DNA of 35,230 nt from Bradyrhizobium nitroreducens (GCF_002776695.1 NZ_LFJC01000003.1:7974147-8009376); one strand, 5' to 3'. Positions 1 to 9,229 are shown, numbered from the stretch's first letter. The notes: generated by a model from the letters alone, not told the origin. Translations and numbers: made by a program.

Positions 1-301
1 CTTTCGAGGGTTGCGAGACGAAGCAAAGCTCGGGCGAATTCAGCCGCGAGGCTGCGAAGCCATGTCTATCACCACGCACTCGGTGTCATCGCCCGCCTAG
101 TGCGCAATTGCGCACAGGGGCGGGCGATCCAGTATTCCAGAGGCCGTGGTGATTGAGCCGAGAGGCCGCGGCGTACTGGATTCCCTGCCTTCGCGGGGAA
201 TGACAGCGTTACTCGAGGAGGCAGCCTATCGCCTCACGCTCCGCCATTGCTTCGTCGCAAGAGCTCCTCGCAATGAAGCCGTGGCGAGAGCGCGCCAAAA
301 C
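1..301. other. Intergenic region at left edge
   Basis: No gene is supported here. The stretch holds the palindromic repeat at 84-205 and, after it, GC-rich sequence with no believable start and ribosome-binding-site combination. Open frames running through it in both directions have the arginine/alanine-rich composition typical of shadow frames in high-GC DNA. Confidence 0.6.
84..205. repeat. Dispersed intergenic palindromic repeat, copy A
   Basis: This is the inverted counterpart of a copy at 15919-16021. Read on the minus strand it starts with a GTCATTCCCCGCG-type hairpin, continues through a conserved middle (ATCCAGTACGCCGCGGCC, then GGAATACTGGATCGCCCG) and ends in a second hairpin made of GCCCGCC/GGCGGGC arms. 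Unlike the other copy, its second hairpin carries the perfect palindrome GTGCGCAATTGCGCAC in the loop. Two-hairpin elements of this kind are familiar from Bradyrhizobium intergenic regions; that familiarity is from memory and was not tested by a search. Confidence 0.75.
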
Positions 302-351
302 AAAAAAAGCGGCAGCTCCGATCCTGATTCGATCAGAACCGAAGCTGCCGC
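302..351 (-). terminator. Rho-independent terminator of the cytochrome c gene
   Basis: On the minus strand a long stem with GCGGCAGCT / AGCTGCCGC outer arms (343-351 and 309-317) and an inner TTCTGAT/ATCAG section is followed directly by seven T residues (302-308). It lies 17 bases past the stop codon of the cytochrome gene. The inner part of the stem matches the core of a dispersed palindrome at 25463-25508. Confidence 0.9.
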
Positions 352-368
352 GACTTCCTTGTGCAGGC

Positions 369-764
369 TTACTGCTTGATCTTCCCGTCCTTGTCGAACT
401 GGGAGACGTAGGTCCAGAGATTGTTGATCTCGGTCTCGTTCTTGATGCCGGCGAACGCCATCTTGGTGCCGGGGATCTTGGCCTTGGGGTCCTTGATGTA
501 TTCCTTGAACACGGCCTCGTTCCAGGTGATGCCGGAATTCTTGTTGGCGTCCGAGTAGCTATAGCCCTCGACCGTGCCCGACTTGCGGCCGTTGAGGCCG
601 TTGAGCTCGGGGCCGACCTTGTTCTTGGCGCCTTCGCCGATCGCGTGGCAGGCCAGGCATTTGTTGAACGACGTCTTGCCGGCCGCGGCATCCTGCGCCA
701 TCGCGGCGGGTGCGGTGGCAATCGCGGTGAGGATCGTCAGTGCGCCAAAAATCAGTTTTGTCAT
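369..764 (-). CDS. Class I c-type cytochrome (cytochrome c550/c2-like), periplasmic
   Basis: A soluble electron carrier of 131 residues. The N-terminus is a Sec signal peptide with likely cleavage after AMA (residue 23). One haem is attached through CLACH at residues 36-40, and the sixth ligand is most likely Met102 in GTKMAF near the C-terminus. The motifs VGPELNGLNGRKSG and GYSYSDANKN are typical of the class I cytochrome c2/c550 group of alphaproteobacteria. Proteins of this group shuttle electrons between the bc1 complex and oxidases or denitrification reductases. The gene is monocistronic, with a strong terminator downstream, and is transcribed divergently from glcD. It could be the equivalent of cycA of Bradyrhizobium, but several paralogues exist in such genomes, so no symbol is assigned. 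Confidence 0.93.
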   Translation of the reverse strand: MTKLIFGALTILTAIATAPAAMAQDAAAGKTSFNKCLACHAIGEGAKNKVGPELNGLNGRKSGTVEGYSYSDANKNSGITWNEAVFKEYIKDPKAKIPGTKMAFAGIKNETEINNLWTYVSQFDKDGKIKQ

Positions 765-864
765 CGGGTGCTCTTCGTCTCTTCCCTGGTGGGTCTGGGC
801 TGGTCAGTCTTTTGCCGGATCGGCAATCGCCCGACCTGCCGGTTTTGGCAGGCCTGCGCGGCTT

Positions 865-911
865 GGACAAGTCACCAAACCATGACAGGTTTCATGATTT
901 CCGACTTGTCC
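865..911. promoter_or_regulatory. Perfect 9-bp inverted repeat between cytochrome c and glcD
   Basis: GGACAAGTC (865-873) and GACTTGTCC (903-911) form a perfect inverted repeat with a 29-base spacer in the 280-base divergent promoter region. A second short palindrome, TTGCCGGATCGGCAA, lies at 812-826, and CCTGCC/GGCAGG arms lie between them. The position suits an operator for one or both genes, but no regulator can be named from sequence. Confidence 0.35.
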
Positions 912-1044
912 CAGAGCGAACTGGCGGAAGATGGGCGATCCGACTTTCGGATGGCCTACCCAAAGGGCTACGGACGTGATTGATTTGCCGAGACAAATTG
1001 ATCGTGCGGCGCGAGCCGGAAGGATATGCCATGAAGGATTTGAT

Positions 1045-2538
1045 ATGGCCATCATGATGCCTGCGAGTGACCAGGCTGTGCTCGCGCGCCGCGCCGAGAT
1101 CGTTGCTGCATTGCGCGCGATCGTATCAGGCGAGGGCGTGATCGATACGCCTGCGGAGATGCGGGCCTATGAATCCGACGGGTTGACGGCCTATCGGCAG
1201 CCGCCGATGGTCGTGGTGCTGCCCGATACGACCGAGCAGGTCTCGCTCATCCTGAAATATTGTGCAGGTCAGAACATCAAGGTGGTGCCGCGCGGTTCCG
1301 GCACGTCGCTATCAGGCGGCGCCCTGCCGCTCGAAGACGGCGTGCTGCTGGGCCTCGGCAAGTTCAAGCGCATCCGCGAGATCGATTTCGACAACCGCGT
1401 CGTCGTCACCGAGCCCGGCGTCACCAATCTTGCGATCAGCCAGGCGGTCGCCCATGCCGGCTTCTATTACGCGCCCGACCCGTCCTCGCAGATCGCCTGC
1501 TCGATCGGCGGCAATGTCGCGGAGAATTCCGGCGGCGTGCATTGCCTGAAATACGGCATGACCACCAATAACGTGCTCGGCTGCGAGATCGTGCTGATGA
1601 GCGGCGAGATCCTGCGCATCGGCGGCAAGGGGTGCGAGAACGCCGGCTACGATCTGATGGGCGTCATCACGGGCTCGGAAGGGCTGCTCGGTGTCATCAC
1701 CGAGGTCACGGTCCGCATCCTGCAAAAGCCGGAGACGGCGCGTGCGCTGATGGTCGGATTCGCAGAGGTCGAGGCCGCCGGCGAATGCGTCGCGCGCATC
1801 ATCGGCGCCGGCATCATTCCCGGCGGCATGGAGATGATGGACAAGCCCGCGATCCATGCCGCGGAAGCCTTCGTCCATGCCGGTTATCCGCTCGATGTCG
1901 AGGCGCTGCTCATCATCGAGCTCGACGGACCCCAGATCGAGGTCGACGAGCTCATCACGCGCGTCGAGACAATTGCGAATGCCTGCGGCTCGACCACCTG
2001 CCAGATCTCGACCTCGGAGGCCGAGCGCAATCTGTTCTGGGCCGGCCGCAAGGCCGCGTTCCCGGCGGTGGGGCGCATCTCGCCGGACTATCTCTGCATG
2101 GACGGCACCATTCCGCGCGGCGCGCTGCCGAAGGCGCTCGCGCGCATCCGCGAGCTCGGCGAAAAATACCAGCTCGGCTGCGCCAACGTGTTCCACGCCG
2201 GCGACGGCAATCTGCACCCCCTGATCCTCTACGATGCCAACAAGCCCGGCGAGATCGAGCGCGCCGAAGCCTTCGGCGCCGACATCCTGCGCGCCTGCGT
2301 CGAGTTCGGCGGCGTGCTCACCGGCGAGCACGGCGTCGGCATCGAGAAGCGCGACCTCATGCCGGAGATGTTCACCGAGATCGATCTCAACCAGCAGCAG
2401 CGCCTCAAATGCGCCTTCGATTCGCAAGGCCTGCTCAATCCCGGAAAGGTATTCCCGACCCTGCACCGCTGCGCCGAGCTCGGCCGCATGCATGTCCATG
2501 CCGGCAAGCTGGCGTTTCCGGACATCCCGCGGTTCTAG
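1045..2538 (+). CDS. Glycolate oxidase FAD-linked subunit GlcD
   Basis: The catalytic flavoprotein subunit of the membrane-associated glycolate oxidase, which oxidises glycolate (and often D-lactate) to glyoxylate. From the ATG at 1045 the protein has 497 residues, close to the usual GlcD length. That start was chosen because AAGGA lies 6 bases upstream; an in-frame ATG at 931 would add residues not typical of the family. The PCMH-type FAD domain shows VPRGSGTSLSGG at residues 81-92, YAPDPSSQIACSIGGN around 142-157 and GSEGLLGVITE. The C-terminal FAD-oxidase domain shows NVFHAGDGNLHPL and GEHGVGIEKRD, which carry conserved histidines of this family. It is the first gene of glcDEF; glcE begins about 60 bases after the stop. 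Confidence 0.96.
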   Translation: MAIMMPASDQAVLARRAEIVAALRAIVSGEGVIDTPAEMRAYESDGLTAYRQPPMVVVLPDTTEQVSLILKYCAGQNIKVVPRGSGTSLSGGALPLEDGVLLGLGKFKRIREIDFDNRVVVTEPGVTNLAISQAVAHAGFYYAPDPSSQIACSIGGNVAENSGGVHCLKYGMTTNNVLGCEIVLMSGEILRIGGKGCENAGYDLMGVITGSEGLLGVITEVTVRILQKPETARALMVGFAEVEAAGECVARIIGAGIIPGGMEMMDKPAIHAAEAFVHAGYPLDVEALLIIELDGPQIEVDELITRVETIANACGSTTCQISTSEAERNLFWAGRKAAFPAVGRISPDYLCMDGTIPRGALPKALARIRELGEKYQLGCANVFHAGDGNLHPLILYDANKPGEIERAEAFGADILRACVEFGGVLTGEHGVGIEKRDLMPEMFTEIDLNQQQRLKCAFDSQGLLNPGKVFPTLHRCAELGRMHVHAGKLAFPDIPRF

Positions 2539-2596
2539 CGCGATCGCTGCAAGCGTCGAATTGCTTTTCATCCTGAACTTGGATACCGGCTCATCC

Positions 2597-3835
2597 GTGG
2601 ATACGCTTAAAGTCAGAGACGCCAAAGACGTCGAGGAAGTGGTGCGCGCGGCGATTGCCAACGAGCAGCCGCTCGAGATCATCGGGCATGGCAGCAAGCG
2701 CAGCATCGGCCATGCGATGGCGACCAACGCCGTCCTCGACCTCTCCGCGCTCAATGCCGTCACCTCCTACGAGCCGAACGAGTTGATCGTCACCTTGCAG
2801 GCCGGTGCGCCGCTCGCGGACGTGCTGTCGCTGATCGATGCCAAGAACCAGCAATTCGCCTTCGAGCCTGTCAACACCGCGCCGCTGCTCGGCACGCCCC
2901 CATCGGGCACCATCGGCGGCATGATTGCGGCTGGCCTTGCCGGCCCGCGCCGGATCAGGGCCGGCGGGGCGCGCGACCACCTGCTCGGGGCGCACGCCGT
3001 CTCAGGCTTCGGCGACAGCTTCAAGACCGGCGGCAAGGTGGTGAAGAACGTCACCGGCTACGACCTCTGCAAGCTGCTGGCGGGGTCCTGGGGCACGCTG
3101 TCGGTGATGACCGAGGTCACGTTGAAGGTGATGCCCAAGCCCGAGGCCGAGCGGACGCTGCTGCTGCGCGGGCTCGATGATGCCGCCGCCAACAAGGCGA
3201 TGACCGCGGCGCTCGGCTCGCCCTTCGACGTCTCCGGCGCGGCGCATCTGCCGTATCAGGCGTTCCGGGCCAAGCCCGAGGGGCTGGGCGATCTCGCAGG
3301 GGAGGGCGAGGCGCTGACCGTGCTGCGGCTCGAGGGCATCACCGCCTCCGCCGCCCATCGCGCCGGCTCGCTGCGCGAATTGCTGGCGCCGTTCGGAACC
3401 GCGACATTGATCGAGGATGCCGCATCTGCTGCGCTGTGGGTCACGATCCGCGACGTGCTGCCGTTCGCGGCCAGCGGCGCGCTCGGCGCCTGGCCGGTCT
3501 GGCGCATCGTCTGCCCGCCGGCCTCGGGCGCGGCGCTCGGCACGCGATTGACGCGCGAGACCGGTGGCGACGTGCTCTATGATTGGGGCGGTGGATTGAT
3601 CTGGGCCGCATTGCCGCCGAAGGGCGATGCGCATGAACCGGCCGTGCGGGCGTGTGCGAATGCGGTCGGAGGGCACGCCACGCTGATCCGGGCGGCCGAG
3701 GATGTCAGGCGCGAGGTCGACGTGTTCCATCCGCAGGCGCCGGGCATCGCCGCCCTGAGCGAGCGGGTGCGCGCCAGCTTCGATCCGAAGACCGTTCTGA
3801 ACCGGGGCCGGCTGACGCGAGGCGCTGTGGCATGA
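2597..3835 (+). CDS. Glycolate oxidase FAD-binding subunit GlcE
   Basis: The second flavoprotein subunit of glycolate oxidase, needed together with GlcD and GlcF for activity. Starting at the GTG at 2597 it has 412 residues beginning (M)DTLKVRDAKDVEEV. A TTG at 2579 is an alternative start, and neither has a strong ribosome-binding site. The frame stays open far upstream into glcD, but that part is a shadow. The FAD-binding PCMH fold is shown by IIGHGSKRSIG, the PSGTIGGMIAAGL segment and GGKVVKNVTGYDLCKLLAGSWGT. The C-terminus ends in the family-typical FDPKTVLNRGRL. The stop overlaps the glcF start (ATGA at 3832-3835), which implies translational coupling. Confidence 0.94.
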   Translation: MDTLKVRDAKDVEEVVRAAIANEQPLEIIGHGSKRSIGHAMATNAVLDLSALNAVTSYEPNELIVTLQAGAPLADVLSLIDAKNQQFAFEPVNTAPLLGTPPSGTIGGMIAAGLAGPRRIRAGGARDHLLGAHAVSGFGDSFKTGGKVVKNVTGYDLCKLLAGSWGTLSVMTEVTLKVMPKPEAERTLLLRGLDDAAANKAMTAALGSPFDVSGAAHLPYQAFRAKPEGLGDLAGEGEALTVLRLEGITASAAHRAGSLRELLAPFGTATLIEDAASAALWVTIRDVLPFAASGALGAWPVWRIVCPPASGAALGTRLTRETGGDVLYDWGGGLIWAALPPKGDAHEPAVRACANAVGGHATLIRAAEDVRREVDVFHPQAPGIAALSERVRASFDPKTVLNRGRLTRGAVA

Positions 3836-5148
3836 AGACCGAATTCTCGCTCGCCCAGCTCGCCGACCCCGATATCGCGGAAGCCGACAAGATCCTGCGC
3901 GCCTGCGTCCATTGCGGCTTCTGCACCGCAACCTGTCCGACCTATGTGCTGCTCGGCGACGAGCTCGATAGCCCGCGCGGCCGCATCTATCTGATCAAGG
4001 AGATGCTGGAGAAGGACCAGACCCCGACGGCCGAGGTGGTCAAGCACGTCGACCGCTGCCTGTCGTGCCTGTCCTGCATGACGACCTGCCCCTCGGGGGT
4101 GAACTACATGCATCTCGTCGACCAGGCCCGGGTCAGGATCGAGCAGCGCTATCAGCGGCCTCTGGCCGAGCGGCTGCTGCGTCAGGTGCTGGCTTTCGTC
4201 CTGCCGGACCCGCAGCGCTTTCGCGCCAGCATGGTGCTGGCGCGGCTGGCCCGGCCGCTTGCCGTGTTCCTGCCGACCCCGCGGCCGTCGGCCACGCCAG
4301 GCCTGGTCCAGCGCATCAAGGCGATGCTGGCGCTGGCCCCGCAGCGGCTGCCGTCACCGGGCCCCCTCCCGGGCAGCGTGTTCGCAGCGCTCGGCAAGAA
4401 GCGCGGCCGGGTCGCGCTGCTGCAGGGCTGCGCCCAGCAGGTGCTGGCGCCGCGCATCAACCAGGCCGCCATCAGTCTTCTCACCCGCCACGGCGTCGAG
4501 GTTGTCCTTGTCAGGGACGAGCAGTGCTGCGGTGCGCTGACCCATCATCTCGGCAACGACGGGGATGCCTTGGCGCGGGCGCGGGCCAACGTCGCGGCGT
4601 GGCGGAAGGAAGCGTCCGGCGAAGGGCTCGACGCCATCCTCGTGACCACGTCCGGCTGCGGCACGGTGATCAAGGACTACGGCTATCTCCTGCGCGAGGA
4701 TGCGGCCTTCGCCGCCGACGCGGCAAAGGTGTCCGCGCTCGCCAAGGACATCACCGAGTACGTCGCCGGTCTCGATCTCGCAACGACTGAGCGAGGCGAC
4801 AACATCGTCGTCGCCTATCATTCCGCATGTTCGTTGCAGCACGGGCAGAAAATCACGGGCCTTCCGAAAGAATTGCTTTCCAAGAATGGATTCGTGGTGA
4901 AAGATGTACCCGAGAGCCATTTGTGTTGCGGTTCGGCGGGGACCTACAACATTCTCCAGCCCGAGCTTGCGGGCCGGTTGCGCGATCGCAAGGTCGCCAA
5001 CATCGCGAGCGTCAAGCCGGACATGATTGCCGCGGGCAATATCGGCTGCATGGTGCAGATTGCCAGTGGCACGTCAGTTCCGGTCGTACACACGATTGAG
5101 CTTCTCGATTGGGCTACGGGCGGGTCGCGGCCGGCACTGAACGCGTAA
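3832..5148 (+). CDS. Glycolate oxidase iron-sulfur subunit GlcF
   Basis: The electron-transfer subunit of glycolate oxidase, 438 residues. Two [4Fe-4S] ferredoxin motifs lie near the N-terminus: CVHCGFCTATCP (Cys25, 28, 31, 35) and CLSCLSCMTTCP (Cys76, 79, 82, 86). Two CCG domains follow, visible as EQCCGALTHH and SHLCCGSAGTYN, as in heterodisulfide-reductase-like subunits. The complex passes electrons from glycolate to the quinone pool at the cytoplasmic face of the membrane. The ATG overlaps the glcE stop by four bases. The downstream histone-like gene is 91 bases away with its own strong ribosome-binding site, so glcF is probably the last gene of the operon. Confidence 0.96.
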   Translation: MKTEFSLAQLADPDIAEADKILRACVHCGFCTATCPTYVLLGDELDSPRGRIYLIKEMLEKDQTPTAEVVKHVDRCLSCLSCMTTCPSGVNYMHLVDQARVRIEQRYQRPLAERLLRQVLAFVLPDPQRFRASMVLARLARPLAVFLPTPRPSATPGLVQRIKAMLALAPQRLPSPGPLPGSVFAALGKKRGRVALLQGCAQQVLAPRINQAAISLLTRHGVEVVLVRDEQCCGALTHHLGNDGDALARARANVAAWRKEASGEGLDAILVTTSGCGTVIKDYGYLLREDAAFAADAAKVSALAKDITEYVAGLDLATTERGDNIVVAYHSACSLQHGQKITGLPKELLSKNGFVVKDVPESHLCCGSAGTYNILQPELAGRLRDRKVANIASVKPDMIAAGNIGCMVQIASGTSVPVVHTIELLDWATGGSRPALNA

Positions 5149-5239
5149 GTTTGAGCTTTCAGAGCCTGAACTGTCCTCCCCGGGGTGACGACTGAAGACG
5201 CCCGATCGACCATTGTTCGGCGGCAACAGGAGGACCACG

Positions 5240-5614
5240 ATGGCGAAAGCGAAGAAGAAGAAAAGCAAGAAGGCCAAAAAGGCCAAGAAGGTTGTAGCGG
5301 CGAAGAAGTCGAAGAAGACGACGAAGAAGGCGGCCAAGAAGTCCGCGAAGAAGTCCGCGAAGAAATCTGCCAAGAAATCTGCGAAGCGGGCCGGCCCGAA
5401 GAAGGCCGCCAAGAAGACGGCCAAGAAGACCGCGGCCAAGAAGGCTGCACCGAAGAAGGCCGCGAAGAAAGCGGCACCGAAGAAGGCGAAGGCAGCTCCC
5501 GCGCCGAAGCCGTCAGCGCCGGCCGCAGCTCCAGCTCCCGAACCGGCGGCCGAGACGAGTTGGGCGATGCCTTCGTCTTCTGCGGAAGCGGCGCCGGCCG
5601 AGGGGCAAGGCTAG
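5240..5614 (+). CDS. Lysine-rich histone H1-like protein
   Basis: A 124-residue protein whose first 84 residues are about half lysine, arranged as AKK/KKS/KKA repeats, followed by an alanine/proline-rich tail ending in a mildly acidic segment (EPAAETSWAMPSSSAEA). Such low-complexity basic proteins resemble the C-terminal domain of eukaryotic histone H1 and bacterial AlgP/Hc2-type proteins, which bind DNA non-specifically. No folded domain is visible. The start is set by AGGAGGA at 5228-5234, five bases before the ATG. Four 12-base units of AAGAAGTCCGCG type lie at 5336-5383, a likely site of length change between strains. A chromatin role is inferred from composition only. Confidence 0.85.
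   Translation: MAKAKKKKSKKAKKAKKVVAAKKSKKTTKKAAKKSAKKSAKKSAKKSAKRAGPKKAAKKTAKKTAAKKAAPKKAAKKAAPKKAKAAPAPKPSAPAAAPAPEPAAETSWAMPSSSAEAAPAEGQG
5336..5383 (+). repeat. 12-base tandem repeat inside the histone-like gene
   Basis: Four consecutive units of AAGAAGTCCGCG (the third and fourth with synonymous changes, AAGAAATCTGC-) encode KKSA four times. The in-frame unit length means gain or loss of units would change protein length without a frameshift. Confidence 0.85.
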
Positions 5615-6017
5615 GCCCCGTCCAGCGACCGTGATCGCCAACAGCGAGGCCGCCGCGGTGACGCTGCGGCCTTTTTGCATCGCCATATGAACGCCCGGAA
5701 GCCGTCCCTTTCCGGCACCCGTCTGATTCGTGCCCCGGTTGCCACGCTGGTGACCTTCCCCGTACTTGCCCGGTCCCACCGTGCACTTTGGAATGCAGAT
5801 AATGTGATCAAGAAGACACACAGCCCGACAACCTTTCGTGGAATCGTCGAAACGCCTAAAAAGTCGGCAGTTGCTCGTGATTTTTGCTTCACGGCCTACG
5901 TCCTACAATCCAGATTGTCGCAGTAACGCAATTTTGCACGTTGGTCGTTTGCCCCGGGGGGCTTCCGGGATCCGACTTGGCAAGAGACTTGGCAAGAATT
6001 TGGTGATGGGGATCGAA
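5615..6017. other. Intergenic region with terminator and porin upstream sequence
   Basis: After the terminator at 5647-5676 no gene is supported. The rest, about 340 bases, has lower GC than its surroundings and presumably carries the promoter of the porin gene. An open frame in phase with the porin runs back to 5838 but lacks a ribosome-binding site and would bury the signal peptide. Confidence 0.55.
5647..5676 (+). terminator. Rho-independent terminator after the histone-like gene
   Basis: Stem AGGCCGC (5647-5653) / GCGGCCT (5666-5672) with a 12-base loop, followed by a T run (5672-5676). It lies about 33 bases past the stop codon. Confidence 0.8.
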
Positions 6018-7013
6018 ATGAAGAAAGTAGCTTTGTTGGCAACGGCGCTGGCAATGGTGACGACGGGCTCGGCTTTTGCGGCAGATTTGCGCGTGAAGGC
6101 ATTGAAGGCCCCGCCGCCGCCCGCCTTCGATCCCTGGGATATCGCCTTCGGCGGCGCGATCATGAGCGACTACATCTTCCGCGGTGTCACTCAGTCGAAC
6201 CACAAGCCGTCGGTCTCGGCCTATTTCGAGCCGCGCTACAACGTCACCAAGGACCTCCAGCTCTATGTGGGCGTGGCCGGTGAGAGCATCTCCTTCCCGA
6301 ACCGCGCCGCCGCCGAGATCGACGTCTACGGCGGTATCCGTCCGACCTTCGGTGCCTTCGCCTTCGACATCGGCGTCTGGGGTTATCTGTATCCGGGTGG
6401 GACCTGCTATTTCGGCGGTACCGGCTTCGACAATGCCGGCAACTTCCAGGGCGGCGATTGCGCCGCGAATGCCCTGATCAACGGCAACGTCATGAAGAAG
6501 GACGTCAGCTTCTTCGAAGTCTACGGCAAGATGAACTACACCGTGAACGACAACTGGTCGTTCGGCATCAACGAGTTCTACTCGCCGAACTTCCTCAACA
6601 CCGGTGCTTGGGGCAACTACACCTCGATCACGGGCAAGTGGACGGCACCGAGCACCACTTTCGGTTCGAGCGGCGTCGGCATGTATGTCTCCGGTGAGTT
6701 CGGTCGCCAGTGGTTCGGCACGTCCGATAGCTTCTACGGCGTCCCGGCGTTCCCGAACGGCATCAAGTACGCCGACTACAACACCTGGAACATCGGTGTC
6801 GGCTTCACTTACAAGGTGATGACGCTGGACCTGCGTTACTCCGATACCGACCTGAGCAAGGGTGATTGTAACGCCTTCACCAGCGACTTCACCGCCACCG
6901 GCACCACCAACGTGACGCCGATCAATCCAACCGGCGTCGGCTCCAAGTGGTGCGGCGCGGCTGGCATCGCCAAGCTCTCCTTCGACCTGACGGCGATGAC
7001 CAACCTGAAGTAA
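6018..7013 (+). CDS. TorF-family putative outer-membrane porin
   Basis: An outer-membrane beta-barrel protein of 331 residues. The ATG at 6018 gives a textbook Sec signal peptide (MKKVALLATALAM..., cleavage after SAFA around residue 21). An in-frame ATG four codons upstream at 6006 is the alternative. The mature part starts with a short basic, proline-rich linker (KALKAPPPP). Alternating aromatic and polar strands follow, including the family-typical segment GAIMSDYIFRGVTQSNHKPS and repeated GYLYPGG / SFFEVYGKMNY / WNIGVGFTYK strands. It ends in LSFDLTAMTNLK. The family (TIGR02001-like) is assigned from recognition of the SDYIFRGVTQS region. The substrate is unknown. A terminator follows directly. 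Confidence 0.85.
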   Translation: MKKVALLATALAMVTTGSAFAADLRVKALKAPPPPAFDPWDIAFGGAIMSDYIFRGVTQSNHKPSVSAYFEPRYNVTKDLQLYVGVAGESISFPNRAAAEIDVYGGIRPTFGAFAFDIGVWGYLYPGGTCYFGGTGFDNAGNFQGGDCAANALINGNVMKKDVSFFEVYGKMNYTVNDNWSFGINEFYSPNFLNTGAWGNYTSITGKWTAPSTTFGSSGVGMYVSGEFGRQWFGTSDSFYGVPAFPNGIKYADYNTWNIGVGFTYKVMTLDLRYSDTDLSKGDCNAFTSDFTATGTTNVTPINPTGVGSKWCGAAGIAKLSFDLTAMTNLK

Positions 7014-7037
7014 GCTTCGTCCCGAGACTATCTACGA

Positions 7038-7066
7038 GGGCGGCAGAGCAATCTGCCGCCCTTTTT
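7038..7066 (+). terminator. Rho-independent terminator of the porin gene
   Basis: Perfect 10-bp stem GGGCGGCAGA / TCTGCCGCCC with loop GCAA, followed by five T residues. It lies 24 bases past the porin stop. Confidence 0.95.
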
Positions 7067-7156
7067 GCTTCTCTCCACGCCGTCAAGCCCGGGCATGACG
7101 AGTGTGCGGGAGTGACGACCCGAGCTCGATGGACCAGCGGCCCTGCAGTGCTCGCC

Positions 7157-8914
7157 TCAGCGCGCTGCGCTCGGCTCCGGGGCCGGCTCGCCGGCTTTGC
7201 CGAGGACGTGGATCTCGCCGTCCTGCGCCAACGCCACCTTGCGGTTGTGGAAGGTGTCCAGCGTCGAGCGGTGCCCTATCGAGACGATGGTGGCCTGGGG
7301 CAGCTTCTCCGTCAGCAGCCGATAGAGGCGGTCCTCGGAAGGCTCGTCCAGCGAGGCGGTCGCCTCGTCGAGGAACAGATAGTCCGGCACGTGCAGCAGC
7401 GCGCGGGCCAGCCCGAGGCGTTGCTGCTCGCCGAGCGACAATGTCCGGTTCCAGTGACCGTCCTCGTCGAGCCGCTCAGCCAGGCGCGGCATTCCGACCG
7501 CAACCAGGACGTCGCGGATCTTCTCCGGCGGGATGGAGCCGTGCTCGGCCGGGTAGATGATGGCATCGCCCAGCGGACCGATCGGGAAATACGGCCGCTG
7601 CGGCAGCATCATCAGCTTCGACGTCGCAGGGATGGCGACCGTGCCGGTGCCGAACGGCCAGACGCCGGCAATGGCCCGGAACAGGGTCGACTTGCCGGAG
7701 CCCGAGGGGCCGGTCACCAGCACCCGCTCCGACGGCTGGATCGTGAAGGCATTGGCTGCGACCAGAGGTGCGCCGTTCGGCAGTTTGACGAGCAACTGCT
7801 CGAGCGCGATGGCCTTGCCCTTCGACGGTGCGACGTCGATGGTCGGCTCCAGCGCTGCGCCGCGGGCGGCGGCATTGACCGACATCTCGAAGCCATCGAG
7901 GCGGGCAATCACCGCGCGCCATTCGGCGAGCGAGCGATAGGCGGTGACGAAGAAGGACAGCGCGTCCTGCACGCTGCCGAATGCCGAGCCCGTCTGCATC
8001 ATGTCGCCGAGCTGGATGCGCTTGGCGAAATAGGCGGGTGCCACCACCACATAGGGAAAGATCGTCGCGGCCTGGCCGTAGCTCGCCGTGAAGGCGGTGA
8101 GGCGCTTGGTCCGGCTCATGATCGCGTACCAATTGCCGATGACGAAGCCGAAGCGCTGCAGCAGGCGCCCGCGCTCCGCGCCCTCGCCTTTCAGAAGCGC
8201 GATCTGCTCGGAATTCTCGCGCACGCGGATCAGGTTGAAGCGGAAATCGGCCTCATAGCGCTGCTGCTCGAAATTGAGGTTGATGAGCGGGGCGCCGATC
8301 CAGTGCGTCAGCGCGGTACCGACGATCGCGTAGGCCACCGCGCACCAGACCAGGAAGCCGGGGACGACGATGTCGGTGCCGTAGATGTACAAGGGCGCCT
8401 TGTAGGACAGACCCCAGAGGATGACGACGAACGAGGCCAGCGTCACGACCGAGGACAGAAGGCCAAGGCCGACGGTCAGCGTCTGCTCGACGAAGGTCTT
8501 GACGTCCTCGGTGATGCGCTGGTCCGGATTGTCGGCGGCGTCGCCCTTGAGCTGCATGCGGTAATGCGTGGCGCCGTCGAGCCATTCGCCGAGATAATGC
8601 TGCGTCAGCCATTGCCGCCAGCGGATCTGGAGCCACTGGTTCAGATAGAGCTTGTAGACGGCCAGCGCGACGAAGGTGAAGGCGAGGCCGAGGAAGATCC
8701 AGACCTCCTTGATGAACTCGGGCAGGTCGTAGGCCTGCAGCGCGCTGTAGAACCGGTTCTGCCATTGATTGAGGAGCACGTTGATCGCGACCAGCACCAG
8801 CTCCATGGCGACGACGACGGCGAGCAGGCCGCGGCCGACCCATTTGTCCTCCGACCGGAAATAGGGAGCGGCGATTCGCCAGACGATCGCGAGCGTGGCG
8901 CTGATGTTCTTCAC
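7157..8914 (-). CDS. BacA/SbmA/YddA-related ABC transporter, fused permease and ATPase
   Basis: An inner-membrane half-transporter of 585 residues with an N-terminal ABC_membrane_2-type domain (about six helices between residues 25 and 320) and a C-terminal ATPase domain. The segment NPDQRITEDVKTFVE is the signature seen in the ABCD/BacA-related group. The ATPase has Walker A GPSGSGKST (402-410), Q-loop LPQRPY, signature LSLGEQQR (492-499), Walker B YLFLDE (512-517) and the switch His in SIGHRS. The GTG at 8914 is preferred because GAGGAG lies ten bases upstream; an ATG at 8959 would add 15 residues without a good site. Relatives include peptide and vitamin B12 importers. The substrate here is unknown. 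The gene is divergent from the lactate permease gene. Confidence 0.9.
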   Translation of the reverse strand: MKNISATLAIVWRIAAPYFRSEDKWVGRGLLAVVVAMELVLVAINVLLNQWQNRFYSALQAYDLPEFIKEVWIFLGLAFTFVALAVYKLYLNQWLQIRWRQWLTQHYLGEWLDGATHYRMQLKGDAADNPDQRITEDVKTFVEQTLTVGLGLLSSVVTLASFVVILWGLSYKAPLYIYGTDIVVPGFLVWCAVAYAIVGTALTHWIGAPLINLNFEQQRYEADFRFNLIRVRENSEQIALLKGEGAERGRLLQRFGFVIGNWYAIMSRTKRLTAFTASYGQAATIFPYVVVAPAYFAKRIQLGDMMQTGSAFGSVQDALSFFVTAYRSLAEWRAVIARLDGFEMSVNAAARGAALEPTIDVAPSKGKAIALEQLLVKLPNGAPLVAANAFTIQPSERVLVTGPSGSGKSTLFRAIAGVWPFGTGTVAIPATSKLMMLPQRPYFPIGPLGDAIIYPAEHGSIPPEKIRDVLVAVGMPRLAERLDEDGHWNRTLSLGEQQRLGLARALLHVPDYLFLDEATASLDEPSEDRLYRLLTEKLPQATIVSIGHRSTLDTFHNRKVALAQDGEIHVLGKAGEPAPEPSAAR

Positions 8915-9229
8915 AGAGCTGGATCTCCTCGGGGGGTGTGCACAAATGCCCGGAGCCAACGACCTGAGGCAATGGCGGAAATGGGCGCGCTTAGACTAAA
9001 GTCGCAAGGTCTGCAATTTGCGTTGGCTTGTCGCAGCTTGCAACCCTAGCATGGGGTTCGACGGCGCGGGGTGGGGTGACCAGGGATTTCGCGAGCTTGT
9101 GAGCGGGACGGGAACCGCGGCATTCGCGAGGAATTCGCGTCCAGCTCGGGGGTTATCGCTTCCAGCGTCAAGCAGGATCGGCTCTCCACGCGGGCCGTCT
9201 GCCACAAACATGCGTGGGGGAGGAAGACC